Source of the DNA: an uncultured Lachnospiraceae bacterium | GTDB lineage: Bacteria > Bacillota > Clostridia > Lachnospirales > Lachnospiraceae | Length of the DNA: 64,000 nt | NCBI GenBank assembly: GCA_910585345.1 | Contig: CAJUDS010000003.1 | Location: 149,686 to 213,685, forward strand | Reading direction: 5' to 3' | Shown here: positions 18,767-28,859 of the stretch, piece after piece | Layout of the letters: the number at the start of each line of letters is the position of its first letter | Position numbering within the stretch: position 1 is the stretch's first letter | The notes under the pieces: model-generated | Told to the model about the DNA's origin: nothing | Database searches by the model: none | What the model saw: only the letters and a program-made list of their open reading frames with translations | Position numbers and translations under genes: made by a program

Positions 18767-19407
18767 TGCGACTAAAATTTGATGAACAGTTAGATTTATT
18801 AAATAAAGAGTTGATTACAATGGGGGCTTTTTGTGAGAATGCGATTGCCATGTCTGCAAAAGCGCTGACAGAGGGGAATCCTGCGCATGCAAAGGCTGTT
18901 CCCGATCTTTCCGCGCAGATTGACCATAAGGAACGCGAAATTGAAACCCTGTGTCTAAAGCTGCTCTTACAACAGCAGCCCGTGGCAAAAGATTTAAGGG
19001 TTGTGTCTTCTGCGCTGAAAATGGTGACAGACATGGCAAGAATTGGAGACCAATCCGCAGACATAGCGGAAATTATCACATTAGCCAATATTCACGCCAC
19101 CGATGATATCCAGGTTATCCATGATATGTCGGTTGCTGTCATTCAGATGGTAACAGACAGCATTGACGCTTTTGTGAAAAAGGATGGGCAGATGGCAAAA
19201 GCCGTCATAGATTATGATGACGTCGTGGATTCCTTTTTTGATCAGGTCAAGAAAATGCTGATCCGGCTTTTCAGCAGACCCGAAACAGACGGTGAATATG
19301 CCATAGACCTGTTAATGATTGCAAAATATTTTGAACGGATCGGAGATCACGCGGCAGGTATTGCAAAATGGGTGTTGTTTTCTATCACAGGGAATAAAGA
19401 GGGGTGA
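18766..19407 (+). CDS. phoU: Phosphate signalling protein PhoU
   Basis: 213 residues in two PhoU-domain repeats. The first contains VAKDLRVVSSALKMVTDMARIGDQSADIAE and the second YAIDLLMIAKYFERIGDHAAGIAKW; the E/D-xxRxGDxxxxIA motifs bind metal. PhoU couples the Pst transporter state to PhoR. The start overlaps the pstB stop (TAATG). An inverted-repeat element begins about three bases after the stop. Confidence 0.93.
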   Translation: MRLKFDEQLDLLNKELITMGAFCENAIAMSAKALTEGNPAHAKAVPDLSAQIDHKEREIETLCLKLLLQQQPVAKDLRVVSSALKMVTDMARIGDQSADIAEIITLANIHATDDIQVIHDMSVAVIQMVTDSIDAFVKKDGQMAKAVIDYDDVVDSFFDQVKKMLIRLFSRPETDGEYAIDLLMIAKYFERIGDHAAGIAKWVLFSITGNKEG

Positions 19408-19409
19408 TC

Positions 19410-19607
19410 CATGGAAATCAATGTTTCGTTTTTGTGCACAAATATTTGATTCGTGTTCCAGGTTACGGATATAAGAAACGCTAAGTGTCCCGAAAAGGTT
19501 ATGGAATTTTAATGCAGACGGGCTGGACACGGAGAATTTCTAATATCCTTCACAATGGAACACGCCTCAATCTATTTGTTCCAATAAACGAAACACTGAT
19601 TTCCGTG
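19410..19607. repeat. Inverted-repeat (MITE-like) element, copy 1
   Basis: About 200 bases with imperfect, roughly 80-base inverted arms: the left arm starts ATGGAAATCAATGTTTCG and the complement of the right end reads CACGGAAATCAGTGTTTCG. Both arms go on to a GTGTTCCA...GGATAT.AGAA block ending in GTGTCC. It carries no plausible gene. It shares its arms with the copy at 30747-31014. It starts right after phoU and may act as the operon's terminator. No clear target duplication is visible. Confidence 0.75.
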
Positions 19608-19686
19608 GGGGCATGCCGCCATTGATGAAATATAGGCAGTGTGGTATAGTTGATTCGGTTATTGACACAGAAAAGAGGGAACATTT

Positions 19687-20553
19687 ATGTGGCTCATTAT
19701 GGCTGTTCTGTCAGCTTTTTTCGCCGGAATAACATCCATCCTTGCGAAATGCGGCATCAGGAAAACGGATTCCGACGTGGCTACGGCATTCAGAACATTC
19801 GTTGTACTGGTGTCTGCATGGAGTATGGTATGGATAGTCGGTTCTTATCACACGATTTCAGCATTGACGGCAAAATCACTGTTATTCTTAGTTTTGTCCG
19901 GCATGGCGACCGGCGGTTCCTGGATATGCTATTTTAAAGCGCTCTCTATGGGTGATATAAACAAAGTGGTCCCGATTGATAAATCAAGTACAATCCTTTC
20001 CATACTCTTTGCTGTCATTTTGTTTGGAGAAACAGAACATCTTGCTATAAAACTGATTGGTACGGCAATTCTTACAACAGGAATTTATTTGATGGTCGAG
20101 AAAAAACAGGATTCTGGAGAAAAAGGCGGCGGCAAATGGAAATTTTATGCCGTTTTGTCGGCTTTATTTGCAGCCTTAACTTCCATTCTCGCAAAGATCG
20201 GAATCACCGGGGTAGAATCCAATCTTGGTACGGCAATCCGTACGGGCGTTGTTTTTGTCATGGCCTGGCTCGTTATATTTATGAAAGGCAAACAGACACA
20301 GCTAAAACAGATTGATCAGAAAGAATTGGTCTTCCTATCACTTTCGGGAATCACAACAGGCGCGTCATGGTTATGTTATTATTACGCAATTCAAAATGGC
20401 ATTGTCAGTGTGGTGGTGCCGATTGATAAATTAAGCATTGTGATAACGGTTGCCTTTTCTTATCTTGTATTTCACGAAAAGCTGCGTAAAAAGGCGTTTG
20501 CCGGACTTTTGCTTATGGCGCTTGGAACGCTGGTCATTTCGGTTTGGTCTTAA
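19687..20553 (+). CDS. EamA/DMT family transporter
   Basis: 288 residues, ten hydrophobic segments in two homologous halves: MAVLSAFFAGITSILAKCGIRKTD is mirrored by AVLSALFAALTSILAKIGITG, and VVPIDKSSTILSILFAV by VVPIDKLSIVITVAFS. This is the duplicated EamA layout of drug/metabolite exporters; the substrate is unknown. GAGGGAAC precedes the ATG. It sits between pst-phoU and phoPR on the same strand and ends 21 bases before phoP, so phosphate control is possible but unproven. Confidence 0.88.
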   Translation: MWLIMAVLSAFFAGITSILAKCGIRKTDSDVATAFRTFVVLVSAWSMVWIVGSYHTISALTAKSLLFLVLSGMATGGSWICYFKALSMGDINKVVPIDKSSTILSILFAVILFGETEHLAIKLIGTAILTTGIYLMVEKKQDSGEKGGGKWKFYAVLSALFAALTSILAKIGITGVESNLGTAIRTGVVFVMAWLVIFMKGKQTQLKQIDQKELVFLSLSGITTGASWLCYYYAIQNGIVSVVVPIDKLSIVITVAFSYLVFHEKLRKKAFAGLLLMALGTLVISVWS

Positions 20554-20574
20554 CTTCAGAAAGGAGTGGTAACT

Positions 20575-21246
20575 ATGATTTATTGTGTCGAAGACGACAG
20601 CTCTATCCGTGATCTGATGATATATACATTAAACTCTGCCGGATTTGAGGCAAAAGGCTTCGACTGCGCGGACAGTCTTTTTGACGCTCTGCAGACAGAA
20701 AAGCCCCGGCTTATTATGCTTGATATCATGCTTCCCGGAGAAGACGGCATTTCCATATTAAAAAAACTGCGGATGCAGCCGACGACAAAAGATATGCCTG
20801 TGATTATGGCGACAGCGAAAGGAACCGAATACGACAAAGTAACCGGGCTTGATCTGGGAGCCGATGATTACCTTGCGAAGCCGTTCGGCATGATGGAGAT
20901 GATTTCCCGTGTAAAAGCGGTATTGCGCCGCACGCGCCCAAAAAGAGAAACAAAAATGCTTAAAATCGGAAGTTTAGAACTGCATTTGGAAACATATGTT
21001 GTGCTTGTAAACGGCGAACGGATTTCGCTGACACTGAAAGAACATAAACTGCTCCATACTTTTATGGAAAACCCCGGACGGGTATTTACGCGCGATCAGC
21101 TTCTTGAAATGATATGGGGCGCCTCCTACATAGGGGAAACACGAACCGTGGATGTTCACATTGGAACGCTCCGGACAAAATTAGGCGAATGCGGGAGCTA
21201 TATTGAAACGGTACGGGGAGTCGGGTATCGAATGGAGGCACTATGA
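20575..21246 (+). CDS. phoP: PhoB/PhoP-type response regulator
   Basis: 223 residues. The receiver domain has the acidic pair in CVEDDSS, phosphoacceptor aspartate in IMLDIMLPGEDG and lysine in DYLAKPFG. The OmpR-type winged helix shows LTLKEHKLLHTFMENPGRVFTRDQLLEMIWG and RTVDVHIGTLRTKLG. The start is ATG at 20575 with AAAGGAG upstream. It overlaps the sensor kinase by four bases (ATGA). With pst genes adjacent it is most likely the phosphate regulator that binds the TTTACA repeats before pstS. Confidence 0.9.
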   Translation: MIYCVEDDSSIRDLMIYTLNSAGFEAKGFDCADSLFDALQTEKPRLIMLDIMLPGEDGISILKKLRMQPTTKDMPVIMATAKGTEYDKVTGLDLGADDYLAKPFGMMEMISRVKAVLRRTRPKRETKMLKIGSLELHLETYVVLVNGERISLTLKEHKLLHTFMENPGRVFTRDQLLEMIWGASYIGETRTVDVHIGTLRTKLGECGSYIETVRGVGYRMEAL

Positions 21247-22898
21247 CGAAACGCATTTTTCGTTCCATCTGCCTTGTTGCGCTGACCGTTTTCCTTGCGT
21301 CTGTTATTTTGATCATGGGTGTTCTGTATGAATACTTTTCAAATGCCCTGCAGGCACAGTTAAAAATGCAGACACTTCTCGCGGCACAGGGCGTTACAAA
21401 TGAGGGCATTGCATATTTCCAAGATTTGCAGGTGAAAAATTACCGTATATCATGGATTGATACGGAGGGAAATGTTATTTTTGACAGTGCGTCTGATACT
21501 GCGGAAATGGAAAATCATTTAGAGCGGGAAGAAGTGCGGGAAGCCCTTTCAGCGGGCTATGGAGAGAGCAGCCGGTATTCCGCCACCTTGATGGAGCGTT
21601 CGTTTTATTCTGCACAGAAACTTGAAGACGGCACTATTTTACGGCTCTCCATCTCTCAAAACTCTATTTTAACGCTGCTTTTCAGTATGGCGCAGCCCAT
21701 TTGTATTATCTTTGTGATCTCTCTGATTCTCTCCGTTGTTTTAGCGACTCAGGTTTCCAGAAAAATAGTAAAGCCCTTTAATGAAATTGATCTTGACCAT
21801 CCACTGTCAAATGAGGGCTATGATGAGCTTGCTCCCTTTTTACGACGCATTGACAGCCAGCAAAAGCAGCTGCGGAGACAGAAAGCCGAACTTCTCCAAA
21901 AGGAAAATGAACTCTGCACAATTATCGGCAGCATGAACGAGGGCATGATTCTCCTAAATCAAAAAGGAAAAATTATCAGTATCAACTCTGCGGCAGGTAA
22001 GCTGCTGGACGCTGATACAGACTGTATCGGTTCTGACCTGTTATCTATATGCCGCAATCTTGAATTACAGGAAATCCTTGCCAGAGCCTTACACGGGGAA
22101 CCGGGGGAAAATATGATTCGGCTGCATGGAGAGAGTTACCAGATTGACGCTGATCCGGTCACTTCTGAAAATATTGTGAAAGGAGCAGTGATTTTCTTTT
22201 TCAATGTGACGGAAAAAGAAAAAGCGGAACAGATACGCCGCGAATTTACCGCCAATGTGTCCCATGAATTAAAAACGCCGCTTCATTCCATTTCCGGGTA
22301 TGCGGAGCTTTTGAAAAACGATATGGTAAAGGAACATGACAAAATACCGTTTGCCGGAAAGATTTATGATGAAACCGGGCGAATGATACGGCTTGTGGAG
22401 GACATTATCACCCTCTCGCACCTTGATGAAGGCGCCGGCGATATGCAGAGAGAAACGATCGACCTGTATACATTGGCGGAAAGGGCGCTACAGAGCCTGA
22501 AGCCACAGGCAGACAGCGCATGCGTCGCGTTGGAACTTTCCGGCATTCCGGCTGTCCTGAATGGGATCCCCCAGCTTTTATACAGCATCGTTTATAATCT
22601 TTGTGACAATGCAATTAAGTATAATCACGAAAACGGAAACGTAATGGTAAATATACAACATAAAAACGGCACGGTGGTTTTATCCGTGGAGGACACAGGG
22701 ATCGGAATTGCATACGAACATCAGGAACGGATTTTTGAGCGTTTCTACCGTGTGGATAAGAGCCATTCTAAGGCAGTAGGCGGAACAGGGCTTGGGCTTT
22801 CTATTGTAAAACACGCCGCGAAAATCCATAACGCCAGAGTTGAGGTGAAAAGCCATGTTGGAAAAGGCACGATGGTTATTGTGACGTTTCCTAAATGA
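21243..22898 (+). CDS. phoR: PhoR-type sensor histidine kinase
   Basis: 551 residues. It has an N-terminal membrane segment, an extracytoplasmic sensor region of about 120 residues, and a second membrane segment (ICIIFVISLILSVVLATQ). A PAS domain follows (IIGSMNEGMILLNQKGKIIS), then the HisKA box VSHELKTPLHSISGY and an HATPase with the N box NLCDNAIKYN, G1 VEDTGIGI and G2 GGTGLGLSIV. The layout TM-sensor-TM-PAS-HisKA-HATPase matches PhoR. Translation is coupled to phoP by an ATGA overlap. Confidence 0.9.
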   Translation: MTKRIFRSICLVALTVFLASVILIMGVLYEYFSNALQAQLKMQTLLAAQGVTNEGIAYFQDLQVKNYRISWIDTEGNVIFDSASDTAEMENHLEREEVREALSAGYGESSRYSATLMERSFYSAQKLEDGTILRLSISQNSILTLLFSMAQPICIIFVISLILSVVLATQVSRKIVKPFNEIDLDHPLSNEGYDELAPFLRRIDSQQKQLRRQKAELLQKENELCTIIGSMNEGMILLNQKGKIISINSAAGKLLDADTDCIGSDLLSICRNLELQEILARALHGEPGENMIRLHGESYQIDADPVTSENIVKGAVIFFFNVTEKEKAEQIRREFTANVSHELKTPLHSISGYAELLKNDMVKEHDKIPFAGKIYDETGRMIRLVEDIITLSHLDEGAGDMQRETIDLYTLAERALQSLKPQADSACVALELSGIPAVLNGIPQLLYSIVYNLCDNAIKYNHENGNVMVNIQHKNGTVVLSVEDTGIGIAYEHQERIFERFYRVDKSHSKAVGGTGLGLSIVKHAAKIHNARVEVKSHVGKGTMVIVTFPK

Positions 22899-23022
22899 GA
22901 CTGAAGAAACGCAACTGCTTTTAAAAACCGATTTCCGCGAATTTCTTGTATATTCTCTTTTCATTTTCATAAAATAATATTATAATAAGGATAAGTCATA
23001 CAAAAGTGAAAGGAGTAACGTT

Positions 23023-23331
23023 ATGGCCAAAAAATTTGGGAAAATCCTTCTTCTTATTTCTACGATCGGAGCTGCATTCGCAGGCGCGTACTACTTTATG
23101 AAAAGCAAAAAATCATCTGTAGAAGAGGACGATGATTACGAAGATCTGGACGATGATTCCTCTGATACTTCCGACGATCCGACAGAAGAGCGTTCCTATG
23201 TATCACTGAATTCTGAAACAGAATCCTCCGGCTCTGACAATGCCGATGCGCAGAAGGCTGACAGCACGGCAGTCGAAGAATTCTTTGACGACGACGATGA
23301 TGATACAGACGGTTCCTTAGATGCAATCTGA
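23023..23331 (+). CDS. Small acidic membrane-anchored protein, function unknown
   Basis: 102 residues. Residues 5-26 form one hydrophobic segment after MAKKFGK; the rest is extremely acidic (EEDDDYEDLDDDSSD and FFDDDDDDTDGSLD). AAAGGAG precedes the ATG and a plausible TATAAT lies at 22981, so expression is likely. The topology suggests a signal anchor with an exposed acidic tail, or a short YtxH-like cytosolic tail; sequence alone does not decide. Its end overlaps the MocR regulator stop by 15 bases in convergent orientation. Confidence 0.7.
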   Translation: MAKKFGKILLLISTIGAAFAGAYYFMKSKKSSVEEDDDYEDLDDDSSDTSDDPTEERSYVSLNSETESSGSDNADAQKADSTAVEEFFDDDDDDTDGSLDAI

Positions 23332-24714
23332 CAAAATACGGATTCCTGTTTCTATTTCCTCTTCCTGAAGTCCGGCATATCCTAATATCAATGTAGGCTG
23401 CCAGTTATCTGGCAGTCTTCCGATATAGGCGTCCGACATGCCATATACTCTGATTCCCTTTTCCGCTGCCAGATGCAGCAGTTCCCTTTCCGTTTTCTCT
23501 CCCTGATAATGCAGCAGCAAATGCAGACCTGCGTTTTCCCCGGATATCGTCACATTTTTCAGATATTTCCGGCAGCATTGCAGCATCCTGTCATGCCGGC
23601 TTCTGTATATTTTGCGCATTTTGTTTAAATGGCGCTCAAAGGCACCGTCCCTGATAAATACGTTTAAGACCGACTGATCTATTCTCGACACGGTAGAAGA
23701 GAAAAACATACACTGCTGCCTGTAACATTCCAGCAGCTTTTCCGGCAGCACCATATAACTGATGCGAATCGCCGGCGCTATCGCTTTGGAAAACGTACCG
23801 ATATAAATCACCTTGCCGGCTTCATCCGATGCCTGCAGAGAAGGGATCGGCTTGCCCCGGTAACGAAACTCACTGTCATAATCATCCTCTATCAAATACC
23901 TGTGTTCTTCCTGCGCCGCCCATCTAAGAAGCTCCATCCGCCTGCCAATCGGCATGACAATCCCTGTAGGAAACTGGTGGGAAGGCATAATATAAGCCAG
24001 ATCCGCACTGCTTTGGGCCAGTATGTCCGCCCGCATTCCGCCCCCGTCCATAGGAATTGTTTCTACCTGATACGCAAAAGAGCGGAAAATCTGGCAGGCC
24101 CTTTTATAGGTGGGATTTTCCAGTGCGACCTTCCTGTGCCTGCCCAGTATTTTTTCAAGAAGCAGCAGCAGATAATCATTTCCCGCACCGATAATCACTT
24201 GCTGCGGCAGGCAGTTTACCCCTCGCGAAACATGCAGATAATGGCAGATCGTTGCACGCAGTTCCAAGTCGCCCTGGGGATGTCCCAATGCAAACATTTC
24301 TTTTTTATCGTCAATTAACGTATTCTTTGTGATTTTTTTCCATGTAGAAAACGGAAAACTTCCCAGTTCCACCACATTCGGCGAAAAATCATATAAAAAG
24401 CGCCGCGGCTGCGCTTCCTTCGTTTGTCCGCTCTTTCCCACCGGATTCTGCAGGTCATATAATCCATCTATTTTACATACAAAAAAGCCTTTATACGGCC
24501 GGGACTCAATATAGCCCTCCGATAAAAGCTGTTCGTATGCAAGATCTACCGTACTTCTGGAAACCTGCAGATATTCCGCCAGAGACCGGGTGGAAGGAAG
24601 CCTCTCTCCGCATAGAAGCTTCCGTCCCCTGATTTCCTGACGGATATGGTCGTATATCTGCTCATATAAATGCCTGCCGCTGCGGCTGTCCAGCTCCATC
24701 ACCAGTTCATTCAT
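23317..24714 (-). CDS. MocR/PdxR family regulator (GntR HTH fused to aminotransferase-like domain)
   Basis: 465 residues. An N-terminal GntR winged helix (HLYEQIYDHIRQEIRGRKLLCGERLPSTRSLAEYLQVSRSTVDLAYEQL) is joined to a fold-type I aminotransferase domain. The PLP lysine lies in YIGTFSKAIAPAIRISYMVLP, with LIEDDYDSEFRYRG and HQFPTGIVMP also present. Such regulators sense pyridoxal phosphate or related compounds. No PLP synthesis genes are in the window, so the target is unknown. It follows the DUF2225 gene by about nine bases and is probably in one operon with glnS. Confidence 0.9.
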   Translation of the reverse strand: MNELVMELDSRSGRHLYEQIYDHIRQEIRGRKLLCGERLPSTRSLAEYLQVSRSTVDLAYEQLLSEGYIESRPYKGFFVCKIDGLYDLQNPVGKSGQTKEAQPRRFLYDFSPNVVELGSFPFSTWKKITKNTLIDDKKEMFALGHPQGDLELRATICHYLHVSRGVNCLPQQVIIGAGNDYLLLLLEKILGRHRKVALENPTYKRACQIFRSFAYQVETIPMDGGGMRADILAQSSADLAYIMPSHQFPTGIVMPIGRRMELLRWAAQEEHRYLIEDDYDSEFRYRGKPIPSLQASDEAGKVIYIGTFSKAIAPAIRISYMVLPEKLLECYRQQCMFFSSTVSRIDQSVLNVFIRDGAFERHLNKMRKIYRSRHDRMLQCCRKYLKNVTISGENAGLHLLLHYQGEKTERELLHLAAEKGIRVYGMSDAYIGRLPDNWQPTLILGYAGLQEEEIETGIRILSDCI

Positions 24715-24723
24715 CGTCCGGCT

Positions 24724-25473
24724 CTACCCTTTTGACTGTCTTACGATATCGTCTTTCAAATCTCTGGCACGGTCTTTTATCCTTGGCCCCACTTCTCTGG
24801 AAGCGATAATCCCTGAAACCAGTTTCATGGCCGTGTCATATTCTCCGAACTGGGTGCACAGCGCCGCAACCAGATAATCCACCGTGCTTTCATCCATTCC
24901 GCAGAGCGGATAATCCTCCTTGATATTGGCCTGCTGAAAACCTTCCTTGGCATTTTTTAAATATTCTTTTTCCTGCGCCGCCAGGCTCTCCTGCAGCGCC
25001 TCCTGTCCCGTCCCTTCCAAACTCTCCCGCCAGCCCCGCAGCAGCCAGCCGCATTTCAGGCAGATATAGGCCTTTTCACTGTCATAAGCCTGTTTGGTAA
25101 TAGCGGCAAGCAGCGCCATCTTATATCTGCGAAACGCTTCCTCATAAGAAAAGGTGTCATGTACCTCCCTTGGCTTGTAGGCTACGCAGATCTTTTCTCC
25201 GATCAGCTTTTTCTGCACAGCGCTTAACGTCTTAAAATACCGTTCCAACGCCGCATAACCGCATTGCGGGCACATAATTACATCATATTTCAGCGTATTG
25301 ATGTTTTCATAAACCGGACGCAGATCCGCATCAGAGCCGATCATCCTCGCTCTCGACGATTTTACCGTAGGGTTCTTAAATTCCAATTCGCATATAGGAC
25401 ATTGATAACCCTTGCCATACACCAGTTCCGCATCAGACGGACAGCCGCCATTTCCTGTCATTCCTTCTGTCAT
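24724..25473 (-). CDS. DUF2225 family zinc-binding protein
   Basis: 249 residues with paired cysteines CPICELEF and [13 protein letters not shown], plus a third CLKCGW, arranged as in DUF2225 proteins. The C-terminal half is helical and TPR-like. The function of the family is not established. It overlaps the glnS stop by four bases (ATGA) with GGAGG just upstream, so it is translationally coupled to glutaminyl-tRNA synthetase. Confidence 0.8.
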   Translation of the reverse strand: MTEGMTGNGGCPSDAELVYGKGYQCPICELEFKNPTVKSSRARMIGSDADLRPVYENINTLKYDVIMCPQCGYAALERYFKTLSAVQKKLIGEKICVAYKPREVHDTFSYEEAFRRYKMALLAAITKQAYDSEKAYICLKCGWLLRGWRESLEGTGQEALQESLAAQEKEYLKNAKEGFQQANIKEDYPLCGMDESTVDYLVAALCTQFGEYDTAMKLVSGIIASREVGPRIKDRARDLKDDIVRQSKG

Positions 25474-27176
25474 TTCTTTTCCTCCTGCTTTGGTAACACA
25501 TAGGAGCTCTTCAGTGACACGATCCTGTTAAACACCGGTGCTCCTTCCCGGGAATCTTTATAATCTACACAGAAAAAGCCCTGCCGCACAAACTGGAAAC
25601 GCTCTTCCGGCTTTGCCTCCTGCAGCGCCGGTTCCAGCCTGCAGTCATACAACACCTTGAGCGAATCCGGGTTCAGATTCAGGCTGCCATCCTCGTTGTA
25701 GACACCTTTTTCCTCATCAATAATATTTTCATATAATCTTACCTGCGCTTTCACCGATTCCCTGGCTGGAACCCAGTGTATGGTGCCTTTCACCTTTCTT
25801 CCGGTAAAGCCGCTGCCGCATTTCGTCTCCGGGTCGTACGTGCAGTGCACTTCAACAATCGCGCCGTTTTCATCCTTCACACAGCCTGTACATGTTACAA
25901 AATACGCATGCATCAGGCGGACCTCATTACCCGGAAACATACGGAAATATTTTCTGGGCGGCTCCTCCATGAAATCGTCCCGTTCTATATACAGTTCTTT
26001 TCCAAAAGGTACCGTACGCGTTCCCAACGCCTCGTTTTCCAAATTGTTGGCAACCTCCAGAAGCTCTGTTTTCCCTTCCGGATAATTGTCTATAATCAAT
26101 TTTACCGGATCAAGAACCGCCATCATCCGTGGACGCTTCATTTTCAAGTCTTCCCGGATGCAGTATTCCAAAGCGGGATATTCGGCAATCGAATTGGCTT
26201 TTGACACACCGCACAGCTCTACGAACCGCTGAATGGACTCCGGCGTAAACCCTCTCCTTCGCAGCGCTGCAATCGATACCAGTCTGGGGTCGTCCCAGCC
26301 GTCCACGATACCGTCCTCCACCAGCTTTTTAATATAACGCTTTCCTGTCACCACGTTTTTTAAATATAATTTAGCAAATTCAATCTGCTTCGGCGGATGC
26401 GGATATTCCAGTTCACGCACAACCCAGTCGTACAGGGGTCTGTGATCTTCAAATTCAAGCGTACAAATGGAGTGGGTTATGCCCTCTATGGCATCCTCAA
26501 TGGGATGGGCAAAATCATACATCGGATAGATGCACCACGCATCTCCCGTATTGTGATGTGTCATATGCGCCACGCGGTAGATAACCGGATCCCGCATATT
26601 CATATTGGGAGACGCCATATCAATCCTCGCGCGAAGCACCTTGGAGCCATCCGCATACAAACCTTTTTTCATGTTTTCAAACAGCATCAGATTCTCTTCC
26701 ACGCTGCGTCTGCTGCCCGGGTCTTCTCTGCCCGCCTCTGTCAGCGTGCCTCTGTATTCCCTGATCTCGTCTGCCGATAAATCCGATACATAGGCTTTCC
26801 CTTTTTTAATCAGCTTTACCGCACACTCATACATCTCTCCAAAATAATTGGAAGCAAAAAACAGGCGGTCTTCCCAGTCCGCTCCCAGCCACCGGATATC
26901 ATTCTGAATCGACTCCACAAATTCTGACTTTTCCTTGGTCGGATTGGTATCATCAAATCTCATATTGAATTTGCCATGATATTTCTGTGCCAGTCCATAA
27001 TTCAGAAGAATACTCTTGGCATGGCCGATATGCAGATATCCATTCGGTTCCGGTGGAAATCGGGTGTGTACCGTATCATATATTCCTTCCGCCAGATCTT
27101 TTTCTATGATCTGCTCGATAAAATTTCTGCAAACAGGTTCTGTTTCATTTAACTGCGCTTTTTCTGTCTCTGCCAT
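25470..27176 (-). CDS. glnS: Glutaminyl-tRNA synthetase
   Basis: 568 residues, class I synthetase. It shows [23 protein letters not shown] (HIGH motif), [40 protein letters not shown] and [15 protein letters not shown], which distinguish GlnRS from GluRS. Where KMSKS is expected, before GWDDPRL, the sequence reads [12 protein letters not shown]. The C-terminal anticodon-binding beta-barrels are complete. It charges tRNA-Gln with glutamine in the cytosol and heads a likely glnS-DUF2225-mocR operon. GAGGAG lies upstream of the ATG. Confidence 0.95.
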   Translation of the reverse strand: MAETEKAQLNETEPVCRNFIEQIIEKDLAEGIYDTVHTRFPPEPNGYLHIGHAKSILLNYGLAQKYHGKFNMRFDDTNPTKEKSEFVESIQNDIRWLGADWEDRLFFASNYFGEMYECAVKLIKKGKAYVSDLSADEIREYRGTLTEAGREDPGSRRSVEENLMLFENMKKGLYADGSKVLRARIDMASPNMNMRDPVIYRVAHMTHHNTGDAWCIYPMYDFAHPIEDAIEGITHSICTLEFEDHRPLYDWVVRELEYPHPPKQIEFAKLYLKNVVTGKRYIKKLVEDGIVDGWDDPRLVSIAALRRRGFTPESIQRFVELCGVSKANSIAEYPALEYCIREDLKMKRPRMMAVLDPVKLIIDNYPEGKTELLEVANNLENEALGTRTVPFGKELYIERDDFMEEPPRKYFRMFPGNEVRLMHAYFVTCTGCVKDENGAIVEVHCTYDPETKCGSGFTGRKVKGTIHWVPARESVKAQVRLYENIIDEEKGVYNEDGSLNLNPDSLKVLYDCRLEPALQEAKPEERFQFVRQGFFCVDYKDSREGAPVFNRIVSLKSSYVLPKQEEKK

Positions 27177-27419
27177 CTAACCGCTCTCCTCATACTCATT
27201 TCAATGCTCTTGCATCATTTTACACGAGTTTGAGCGGCATTGCAAGTACACTTAAGCACTTAAGGCCTTTCGGTGACATACAAGACAGGAACTGCAGGTT
27301 TCTTTTATTTCGATACTTGCTCTGCGCTTCAGATATGGTACAATGTACACAAAAAAACAAGTGCGGCGGATCCGTGCATTTCCCGCGTCTGCCGCCTGGA
27401 TGTGGAAAGGAACATTCGC

Positions 27420-28847
27420 ATGCGAAACCTGAAAACCCGATTCCATCTCAATACGCTGTTTTATTTTACAGTTTTTCTCGCCATCCTTATCTTTGTCCTC
27501 CTGCAGCCCTTCGGCGATCCGCCAGATGAAGTGAACCGTTTTAAGGTGGCGCAGTTTATCTGCCGTTACGGCAAGCTGCCCACCGGAGAAGAATTTGAAG
27601 TGGCCATCGGCGGCTATGGCGGTTCCTACGCCTTCCAGCCAATCCTGCCTTACATGATACAGGGTATTCTGATGCGTTTTCTTTCTCTGTTTACCACAGA
27701 TAACACAGCGCTCCTGCTATGCGCCCGTATGGTAAACGCCGTCTTCGGCGTCATTATGGCAGTCTTTGTCCGCAGACTTTCCCTTCTTCTTTTTCCGGAC
27801 AAACTCACGGGCTGGCTGTTTAGTTTTCTCGTGATGTTTCTGCCGCAGAATCTGTTTCTGCACTCCTATGTCAACACAGACTCTATGGCGTCCATGGCGG
27901 GTGCGGTGATTTTATATGCCTGTGTATCCGGCTGGAAGTCCGGCTGGAAATGGCGGGACTGTATTACCCTGTGCGCAGGCATCGTCTGCTGCGCCCTTTC
28001 TTACTATAACGCATACGGACTGATTGCAGCCGCTATATTTTTCTTTGTTTTCTCTCATTTCAAAAGAGCGAGAAATGGACGCCTTTCTATAGACTGGCGC
28101 CCGCTGCTGCAAAAGGGGCTGTTCATCTCCCTCATCGTCCTGCTGGGAATCGGATGGTGGTTTGTGCGTAATTATAGAATACATGACGGCGATCTCCTGG
28201 GTCTTCGCGCCCGGGCGGAAAACGCCATGCGCACTGCTCTGCCAGAATACAGTCCGGCTACAAGGGTAACTGTGGCAGGTTCGGGCGTATCCCTTACCGA
28301 CATGCTGCTGCACTCGGATTTTCTCTATTATCTCTGGAACAGCTTTGTGGCAAGATTCGGCCCCATGACAATTCCCACCCTGCCTTTTCTCTATATATGG
28401 TATTACCGTATCTTTGGAGTGGGCTGGCTGTGCAGCCTGCTTCCGGCCAAGTGGTGCGCCTGCGCGGACCCGCAGAAAAGCGGAAGCCGAAACAGACCGG
28501 CGTTTTCCCGCGTCCTTTTCCATCTCCCGCTGCTGCTTGCCGTCCTCATTCCGGCAGGACTGTGCATCTACTATTCTTATACAAGCGATTACCAGCCCCA
28601 GGGACGCTATATCATGCCCATGCTGATTCCTTTCATGTACTTTACCGCCCTCGGTTTCCACAAACTCACAGCCCTGACGGAAAACTGTCTATGCCCTGTC
28701 TTCCTGCGGAAATTCTGCCGTCCCGTTGCCATGGGCGCAGTGATGACATTTCTCCTGGGCGCGCTGCTGCTCACCCTTTCCTGCGTCGTCATACCCCATT
28801 ATCTGAAAGGGGCCAACCTGTGGAACAGCGCATGGATTGCTCTATAA
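27420..28847 (+). CDS. Polytopic membrane protein, DUF2142/GT-C-like
   Basis: About 475 residues from the ATG at 27420, which follows GGAAAGGA; the frame extends upstream without a ribosome site. There are ten or more hydrophobic segments. The first periplasmic-side loop has FGDPPDEVNRFKVAQFI, resembling the acidic PDExxH-type loop of DUF2142 and GT-C glycosyltransferases. The later GWWFVRNY and YQPQGRYIMPMLIPF also fit that group. It would transfer sugar from a lipid carrier, but donor and acceptor are unknown. It converges with the MATE gene at 28860. Confidence 0.7.
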   Translation: MRNLKTRFHLNTLFYFTVFLAILIFVLLQPFGDPPDEVNRFKVAQFICRYGKLPTGEEFEVAIGGYGGSYAFQPILPYMIQGILMRFLSLFTTDNTALLLCARMVNAVFGVIMAVFVRRLSLLLFPDKLTGWLFSFLVMFLPQNLFLHSYVNTDSMASMAGAVILYACVSGWKSGWKWRDCITLCAGIVCCALSYYNAYGLIAAAIFFFVFSHFKRARNGRLSIDWRPLLQKGLFISLIVLLGIGWWFVRNYRIHDGDLLGLRARAENAMRTALPEYSPATRVTVAGSGVSLTDMLLHSDFLYYLWNSFVARFGPMTIPTLPFLYIWYYRIFGVGWLCSLLPAKWCACADPQKSGSRNRPAFSRVLFHLPLLLAVLIPAGLCIYYSYTSDYQPQGRYIMPMLIPFMYFTALGFHKLTALTENCLCPVFLRKFCRPVAMGAVMTFLLGALLLTLSCVVIPHYLKGANLWNSAWIAL

Positions 28848-28859
28848 ACCCTTTTCCGC

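Noticed and set aside
27273..27419. Upstream start for the DUF2142-like protein
   Set aside because: The extra residues are not hydrophobic or conserved-looking and there is no ribosome site; ATG 27420 has one.
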